Of a stretch of DNA of 64,000 nucleotides, positions 57,498-64,000 are shown piece after piece (positions within the stretch are counted from its first letter, which is position 1; each line of letters begins with the position of its first letter). Source of the DNA: Aegilops tauschii subsp. strangulata (taxonomy: Eukaryota > Streptophyta > Magnoliopsida > Poales > Poaceae); the NCBI RefSeq assembly GCF_002575655.3, contig NC_053037.3, positions 250,575,135 to 250,639,134 of the forward strand. Direction: 5' to 3'. The notes under the pieces are model-generated. The model worked only from the letters and a program-made list of their open reading frames with translations, was not told where the DNA came from and did no database searches. The translations under genes and the position numbers were made by a program.

Positions 57498-59638
57498 ATG
57501 CCAGGATCACAAGCCGACGAGATTGACTGAACAGGTGCAAGATGTGCTGAACAATTTTGAAGAGGCCATGGAGAAGATCACTAGCCTTGAGAAGACGTTC
57601 GAAACAAAGCTCGATAACAGATTTAATGAACTGCTTGCGCGTCTTCCACCACCGGCTGCACCTGCCGCACCTCTGCAACAACAACAACAACAACAACGAC
57701 TACCTCCACGTCGCGAAACAGCCCTCCGCCGAGCGAGCCGTGTTCCTCTTCAGCCTGGCCAAACTGTTGGTGTTGCTGTTGATAATTTTGTGGCTACTGC
57801 TGCTGATGGGGAGGAGGATGATTATGCGGGAGATTACGAGGATGAGGTTGATCAAAATCAGAACTACGTGCAACCACCAGCACCACAACCACTAGGTCGT
57901 CCACATGCAAGTAATGGCAATGGTAGGGCTCTCCCTCAGGTATGAGATCATGACCATCTCCCTAAACTGAAATTGAATATTCCACCATTTGAGGGTAGAT
58001 ATGTTCCTGATATATATCTTACTTGGGAGTTAGAAACTAAACAATGATTTACATGTTTACAATATCCTGAGGAGAGACGTGTTCCTGCTGCTGTTTGTGC
58101 TTTCACTAGCTTTGCATGCGTTTGGTAGTCTGAACATTGTAGATTATATCCTATTCCAGCTACTTGGGCTGCTTTCAAAACTGCTATGTGTACTCGTTGG
58201 GTTCCACCAGATTATCAACGTGAATTAATTCAAAAATTGCAGCGTTTAAGACAAGGAAAAAATTCCGTAGAAGAATATTACCAGGAATTACAAACAGGCA
58301 TGATTAGATGTGGTATTGTTGAGGAGAATGAAGCTATGCTTGCATGTTTTATGGGTGGATTAAATAGAGAGATTCAGACCATTCTAGAGTATAAGGAGTA
58401 TAATAATATCACTCGTTTATTCCATCTTGCTTGTAAAGCTGAACGTGAAGTGCAGGATCGACAGGCATTGGCGCGAACTAACTTTTTTGCAGGTCGACCT
58501 TCATCATGGACACCACGTGCATCCTCTACTTCCACTGCACCATCACCTCCATCAGGTGCCACCTCCAGCCGTGATACAAGAAAGCAGGCACAACCACCAC
58601 TCTCTGCCAAGAGCACACCTGTCGGGGCTGCGCAGAGCTCTTCTTCTTCCATGGCGTCAACAGGGCACACAAGTGATATTATTCGTCGTCGTTGTAAGGG
58701 AAGAGGACATTTTGCGAGAGAATGCAAATCTCAGCGTGTGATGATTGCTACTGAGGATGGTGGGTATGAGTGCGCTAGTGACTATGATGAGGAGACTTTG
58801 GCTCTTATTACACATGAAGAACACGGTGGAGATGATTCTGATCATGAGACGCAATACATGGCTGCTGAAGAGGCTGACAGGTATGGATGTTTAGTTGCTC
58901 AACGTGTTTTGAGTGTGCAGGTTACACAAGCTGAGCAAAATCAGAGGCATAATTTGTTCCATACAAAGGAAGTTGTGAAGGAACGTTCTATTCGCGTCAC
59001 CATAGATGGAGGGAGCTGCAACAACTTGGCTAGCATGGAGATGGTGGAGAAGCTATCTCTCACCACAAGACCACATCCACATCCTTACTACATCCAATGG
59101 TTCAACAACAGCGGCAAGGTTAAGGTAACACGTACCGTTCGTGTGCATTTTAGTATCTCTACATATGCTTTATGTTGATTGTGATGTGGTACCTATGCAA
59201 GCATGTTCCTTATTACTTGGTAGACCATGGCAATTTGATAAAAATTATGTACACCATGGTAGAAACAATCAGTATACTCTTGTTCATAAGGATAAAAATA
59301 TTACTTTGCTTCCGATGACTCCTGATTCCATTTTGAAAGATGATATTAATAGAGCTAATAAAGCAAAACAGGAGAAAAATAAGAGTGAAAATCAGATTGT
59401 GGCAAAAGAATTTGAGCAACAAATGAAGCCTAATAATAAACCATCTAGTGTTGCTTCTGAAACTAAATTGAAAAGTGCATGTTTACTTGCCACCAAATCT
59501 GATATTGATGAGCTAGATTTTAGCAAATCTGTTTGCTATGCTTTTGTGTGAAAAGAGGCATTATTTTCATTCGAGGACATGCCTTCCTCTTTGCCCCCTA
59601 CTGTCACTAACATTTTGCAGGAGTTCGCTGACGTCTTC
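57498..59638 (+). pseudogene. gag-pol: CRW-7 gag and protease, subfamily 2, degenerate
   Basis: ATG at 57498 (MPGSQADEID), then a 53-bp deletion between GACT repeats causes a stop. Gag linker with a long Q run; TGA for CGA at about 57944; several further stops (TGG to TAG near 58126) in the N-terminal Gag core. From 58186 the frame holds [17 protein letters not shown] with the first Cys changed ([10 protein letters not shown]), and protease DGGS. A 2-bp loss near 59168 and TGA at about 59549 follow. Quinta-3 interrupts it at 59639, before RT. Confidence 0.88.
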
Positions 59639-60620
59639 TGATAAGGACATGACTACCTTGGATACGACCAAAAATATTGCATACATGCATATTTATCAGG
59701 TGATTTCTAGTGCAAACTATTCAATAATCTATTTATGTTATCCAGAACAAAAATACTTCACACACTTTTGTGTTTTGTCTAATTGCAGGTGCATGGGACA
59801 TTTGTACAATCCACATATGAAGATAGGGGAAAAGGAGAAGTTTAGGTTCTGTTCAAAAAGTCCTCTCACGTCACTTTTGGGCCAAGAGAAGATAGAGTCC
59901 AAGTCTCTCACGTTCTGGATTCAGATTCGGACTGCACAGACATACCTAACTCAAAACGCCAACAACTTTTTTATACGGACTCCGAATTGGGTGATTCTTT
60001 TTTTGTTGGAAAGTAGATTTCGTCCTCTTTCCAACCCAATTGGATTCACCTTTAAATTCATCCACAGCATTGAGATATGGACGAAACAATCAGACGCTGC
60101 AGCAGAATCCGAGTCAAAAAACAAGTCCAAAGGTGTTGCATCACCTCCACTTGGGCCCATGAGCCTTGTACGACCTAGGGTTGGTTTTAGGCTGCCTTGG
60201 GACGTCCTCCCACCTCCTTGGCCGCCACCCCTTGCTCCTATATAGGTAGATCCATCTAGTAGCTTTTTCCTTGGGATTTGTTTAGTTAAAAGTTAGCCAT
60301 TGCAACTTCGTGTACTTCGTTTGTGTCCAACGACCAGACCAAGACCGCTTACGGATCCCCACCATTATCAATACTGCATATATATTCGCAATATTCAGAC
60401 TGCTTTATCATATTCTTGATCGTTCTTCGATTGCTTGCAGGAATAGACCTTCGTGGTCAGGCTGATCGTGCTTCCGGCATCGTCAGTAACCTCAGGAGAT
60501 TGGTTTAGCGATTGCTAAGGCGCAACGTCGTGCACGTTTGTAGTCAGATCGTCAAAGTCGACTCCACCAAATCGATAGTTATCATCTCATCGAAAGATCG
60601 GGACACCCTCGCCTCTATCA
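59639..60620 (+). repeat. 5' LTR-B of Quinta-3 (982 bp)
   Basis: TGATAAGGACATGACTACC (one change in the terminus) to CGCCTCTATCA. The TATA box is changed to TATATAGG. It is followed by AGTGGTATCAGTTTTCAGG, a PBS equal to CRW's for 9-10 bases. Confidence 0.92.
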
Positions 60621-62030
60621 AGTGGTATCAGTTTTCAGGTTGCTCGGTGAGAATTTCTAGTTTCCCCAAGATTAGGTTTATTTTCTTACCTATTGTCCAA
60701 GAAAAAGCCACAAAAAAGTTAGATCTATTCATCCTTTTGTCCAAGCCAGTCTGATCCTTTGCAATTTTCTTTTCATTGTTTGCATTATTGAATTATCGGT
60801 TGCATCGTCGTGTCGAGTTGCTGGTCTTAGGGTCTAGTTCGTTTAGAGTTTCGAGTTCTGTTCACATTAGTCACGTCGCCGCTGCATCGTTATCCCTTCC
60901 GCTGTCCATCACACCATCCATCAATTTCCACCATGTGCTACCGATAGTTCATTGTCACAATCATAGTTGAGGTCGTTCACATCTTCGCTTGATCCAATCT
61001 GCATCTTATCTAGTTTGTCTTGGAAAGAGGGAGAGAAAAAAGACAGAGAAAAAAAAAGAGAGAAAAAAAAGAAGTTAGAGAAAAAAAGAAAGAAGGAAAA
61101 AGAAAAAAAAAGTGTGAGGAAAAAAAAGAGAGGAAAAAAAACAAAATTCGAATCTATCTACACTCAATCTCGTAGTTGAATTCGGATTGGAATCTGTTTT
61201 GTGCACTGATCAGTAAAACAGGCGTAACTTCCTCATACGAAGTCCGTTTTGGCTCCGCGAGTATTCAAATGAAAGCTAGCGACGAGCCGCATCTAAATAG
61301 TTGCAGAAGCCATTTCAATATTTGATACCTCAAAATCGGCTTCTAAATAGGTGTTTTTGTCCTCCGAAGTTCGCGAACACAGTTTGTTTCAGTTTTTCAA
61401 GCCAGTTTCGGAATTTTTTGACTCCTCATATCAACTCGGAATTGAGTGATTCTTTTCGTTTTGGCAAGCTTGAGTTAGTAGCATTATTTGAAAAAAGTTA
61501 TCAAAAAATTGGCTCAAACTTTTAAAGAGGAAAGTTGGAGAGAGAGTTGTTGTATATCCTGCTTAGCAGTTGTTTTTCATCATTATCTTTACTGCCGTTG
61601 TGATCTTCACTTATATCTTGTTGTCCAGAGCTACTTAGTATCCTTAATTGATGGTAGTTGTGCTACGCCGTGACCTCATTAGTGTTCTAGGCTCGCGTCT
61701 CTAGTCCGGTCTAGCCTAGGACCAGCACAGTACCGTCGTTGAGCGTTTATTCAACATTGAATCATGCAATTGATTATTGCTAATATTTTGCTACCATATA
61801 TAGCCAACCCAGCTCCACATATTTCTACACCGTGTATACGTACGTTCTCCTGGCAATCGCTTTACACAATCTTCGGAGTTATTTGACACCGCTGGTTGCC
61901 TGTCACCACCTGCCGCATGGTAAGAACTTGTAAGATATTGATATTTGCTTTACTGTGAGCACTTTACAACCACATCCTAGTAGTTCATCGGAACATTATT
62001 CTCGAATTTTGTTTCTTGTTTCTACTAATC
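60621..62030 (+). other. Quinta-3 leader (complete form)
   Basis: PBS, then blocks that align with the CRW leader (TTGCTCGGTGAGA; CGGTTGCATCGTCGTGT; GAGTTTCGAGTTCTGTTCACA), a purine tract at 61028-61146, a ~500-bp Quinta-specific part, hairpin arms 61687-61693 and 61713-61719, and the shared gag-proximal segment. Confidence 0.82.
61028..61146. repeat. Purine-only low-complexity tract (Quinta-3)
   Basis: GAGAAAAAAAGAG-type run, counterpart of 7797-7935. The start and end are collinear but the inner run lengths differ. Confidence 0.85.
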
Positions 62031-63071
62031 ATGACAGGTTCCGGAGATAGAAGTTCTTTGACAACGGACACATCATCACCATCATGAGAGTTGGGACAAC
62101 ACACATAAGCACATGGTCAGGTTATCTCTTTACCGTCATTTGAGGGTAGATTTAATCCTGCTATTTATCTAGCTTGGGAGCTTGAAGTAGAACAACTTTT
62201 TAGTCACCATGACTTTTCTGAACTTGAGCAAGTACGAGCTGCCACTAGAGCATTTACTGGTTTTCTTCTGTTTGGTGGAGTGTGCATTGTAAGAAAAACA
62301 TTGATAACCAACCCACAACTTGGAAAGATTTGAAAGATGTAATGAGACAACAATTTTTCCCTCCTTACTATCGTCGTGCATTGCTTCGCAAATTTGAACA
62401 ATTTAAACAAGGCAACAACACTGTTCATGCTTACTACCAAGAGTTCAAATCTTATATGCATCATTGTGACATAGAAGAATCTGTGGATGATACAATGAAT
62501 AGATTTTTTAGTGGTTTGAACCATGATATTCAGGCACAATTTCAGTATATTCCTCGTTGCATTACTGGTATGTATGTTCGTACTTGTACCTTTGAGAGAC
62601 AGTTACAGGAGGATGCTTTGGGTGACTACAACAACTACTATTCTAGTTCATGCTCACCACCACCGCTTGGTTCCTCCACCGTTGCACCTACTAGAGCAGC
62701 CACACCTCAGATTGTGAGCGCGACATCATCTCAAGAGTATGGTACATTGCCATCATCCGTACCTACATCAGCTACATCTTTGCGACAAGGTAACTCTAAC
62801 TGTATTGATGATATAACTTCACATGAGAATGATGCATGCCTAGTTAACTTGAATACATCATGTGTTGAGTTACCTGTTGATTTGAGCACATCACCTATTT
62901 TAGACAATCGTGTTACTGTCATGAATGCGTCATATGATCAAACAGTTGAAGTACCAACAATTTTGAGTGCACCCATTGAATTAACTGTTGATGCAAAAGA
63001 ACCAATGTTTAATCATTTTGATATGACCTCTAATCTTGGTGATGATTCTGTGTCCAATGACTTATTGCATG
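62031..63071 (+). pseudogene. gag: Quinta-3 gag, degenerate
   Basis: ATG at 62031 (MTGSGDRSSL). A TGA near 62085 replaces an Arg codon (SPS-stop), and a 1-bp loss near 62263 (GFLLFGG in place of GFASVWW) shifts frame. From about 62282 the Gag core (FFPPYYRRALLRKFEQF) and the start of the Cys-rich half are open until the solo LTR at 63072. Confidence 0.88.
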
Positions 63072-63988
63072 TGATAGAAGCAAAGGTGTCCCGTCTTTCG
63101 ATGAGATGATGGATATCGCTTTGGTGGAAGTCGACTTTGACGATCCGACTACGAACGTGCGATGACGTCGCGCCTTAGCAATCGCTAAACCAACTCCGAG
63201 AGGTTATTGACCACGCCGGAGCACGATCAACCTGACCACGAGGGTCTGTTTCCTGCGAGCAAACGAAGAACAAGCAAGAAACTGAGATTGCAATCTGGAT
63301 ATTGCGAATATAAGATGAAAGCTTTATTGATCAAGGTGGGGTTCTGTGACGCCTTTGTCTGGTCGTTGAACACAAACGAAGTACGCGAAGTTGCAGCTAT
63401 GGCGAACTTTTAATCTAAACAAAACCCAAAGTCTAAACGACGCCCTAAGGGCTGTATATATGGAGGAAGAGGGGGGAATTTCGTGGCCCTTGGGGAAGGG
63501 GTCCGAAACCAACCCTATCTCTTGTTTCCCCACACATACGGACTCTAAAAATAGCCTATACTCAAGTATTTCGAAATTACATGGGCCTGGCCCAATAATA
63601 AGGTGACGCAGCACCTAGAATAGCCTCTGGACGAAAGTTATGAAGTAGCATCTTGTATATTTCGTCCAAGGCTTCATGCACGCATTATGGTGGCTTCAAT
63701 GTCCTGAAATCATCACTTGTAACTCCGTTCTTGTCCCCCATGCGCATGCCATCATCTCCATTCTTGTTCTTGCTCCAATGTTCATCCTTCTCAAAGCTAG
63801 GCCCTTCATTTGTAAGCAAAACAAATGTATCCAATTTAGGCAGCATCATATTCTCATGAACATTAGTATCATTACCAAGAAACGAAAGTACCTGGTAATT
63901 TAATTGGCGTGCGCGAGCTCTAGTAATTGGTCCAGTATGTATAGCAGCAGGGGCTGTGGGTGTAACAATGGTATTGATGTCCTCATCA
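63072..63988 (-). mobile_element. CRW solo LTR (917 bp, TSD GCATG)
   Basis: TGATAGAAGCAAAGG...TGTCCTCATCA with GCATG at 63067-63071 and 63989-63993, inside Quinta-3 gag (LLHV codons). This shows CRW insertion into a Quinta element and later LTR-LTR recombination. Confidence 0.94.
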
Positions 63989-64000
63989 GCATGTTTTCTT

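Larger units (their letters stand above)
59639..64000 (+). mobile_element. Quinta-3, 3' end beyond the window
   Basis: Complete 5' LTR-B, PBS, the longest leader of the three Quinta copies, and a broken gag interrupted by a CRW solo LTR. Left flank in CRW-7 is TCTTC. After the solo LTR, 63989-64000 returns to gag sequence (TSD GCATG). Confidence 0.85.

Overview
The window is repeat-only plant DNA: a dense nest of Ty3/Gypsy LTR retrotransposons with no host gene, tRNA, rRNA or CRISPR array that I can support. The dominant family has Pol motifs and an LTR layout that match the CRM/Cereba (wheat CRW) centromeric chromoviruses. A second family has gag only and shares its cis signals with the first; from memory it matches the wheat centromeric family called Quinta. 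Together they suggest a Triticeae (wheat-group) centromere or its immediate flank. Family names are from memory and no database search was run.

Names used here. 'CRW' copies have LTR-A, about 917 bp, TGATGAGGACATC...GCCTCTATCA, and a gag-pol reading frame. 'Quinta-like' copies have LTR-B, about 967-982 bp, TGATGAGGACATG...GCCTCTATCA, and gag only. 'Fatima-like' copies have a 587-588 bp LTR and gag. 'Athila-like' means the fragmented pol of an Athila-lineage element. 'Family C' is another LTR family whose promoter region is packed with CCGGATGTCCGG motifs.

Layout. 1-1100: 3' end of a plus-strand CRW integrase plus LTR start. 1101-6845: minus-strand CRW-1, broken by a solo LTR. 6846-11181: Quinta-1, plus strand, 5'-truncated. 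11182-15844: minus-strand CRW-2, cut by Quinta-1. 15845-22278: minus-strand Fatima-1, interrupted by Quinta-2 (17010-21061), the only element here with both LTRs, a target-site duplication (TSD) and an open gag. 22279-33209: Athila-like pol copy 1, interrupted by an inverted composite CRW insertion (22671-30485, TSD CAAGT) and a solo LTR (31822-32738, TSD ACTTG). 33210-34710: family C element, truncated. 34711-42555: plus-strand CRW-5, whose gag-pol has one stop codon but lacks its 3' end, followed by LTR and pol debris. 42556-48878: minus-strand CRW-6. 48879-55328: Fatima-2 inside Athila-like copy 2, a second copy of the same nested locus, with a family C solo LTR (51392-52551, TSD AATCT). 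55329-59638: plus-strand CRW-7. 59639-64000: Quinta-3, carrying a CRW solo LTR (63072-63988, TSD GCATG).

How the parts relate. CRW supplies gag, protease, RT, RNase H and a DD35E integrase. Quinta-like elements lack the enzymes but share the primer-binding site, polypurine tract, LTR ends and a roughly 300-nt gag-proximal leader that includes an invariant hairpin. The simplest reading is that CRW enzymes mobilise Quinta-like RNA. The locus also shows solo-LTR formation, inversion with palindromic junctions, LTR/leader chimerism and a direct duplication of the nested Fatima-in-Athila block. I found no new enzymatic system. The most notable signals are the shared leader hairpin, the coding tails inside LTRs, and the CCGG motif arrays in family C promoters.
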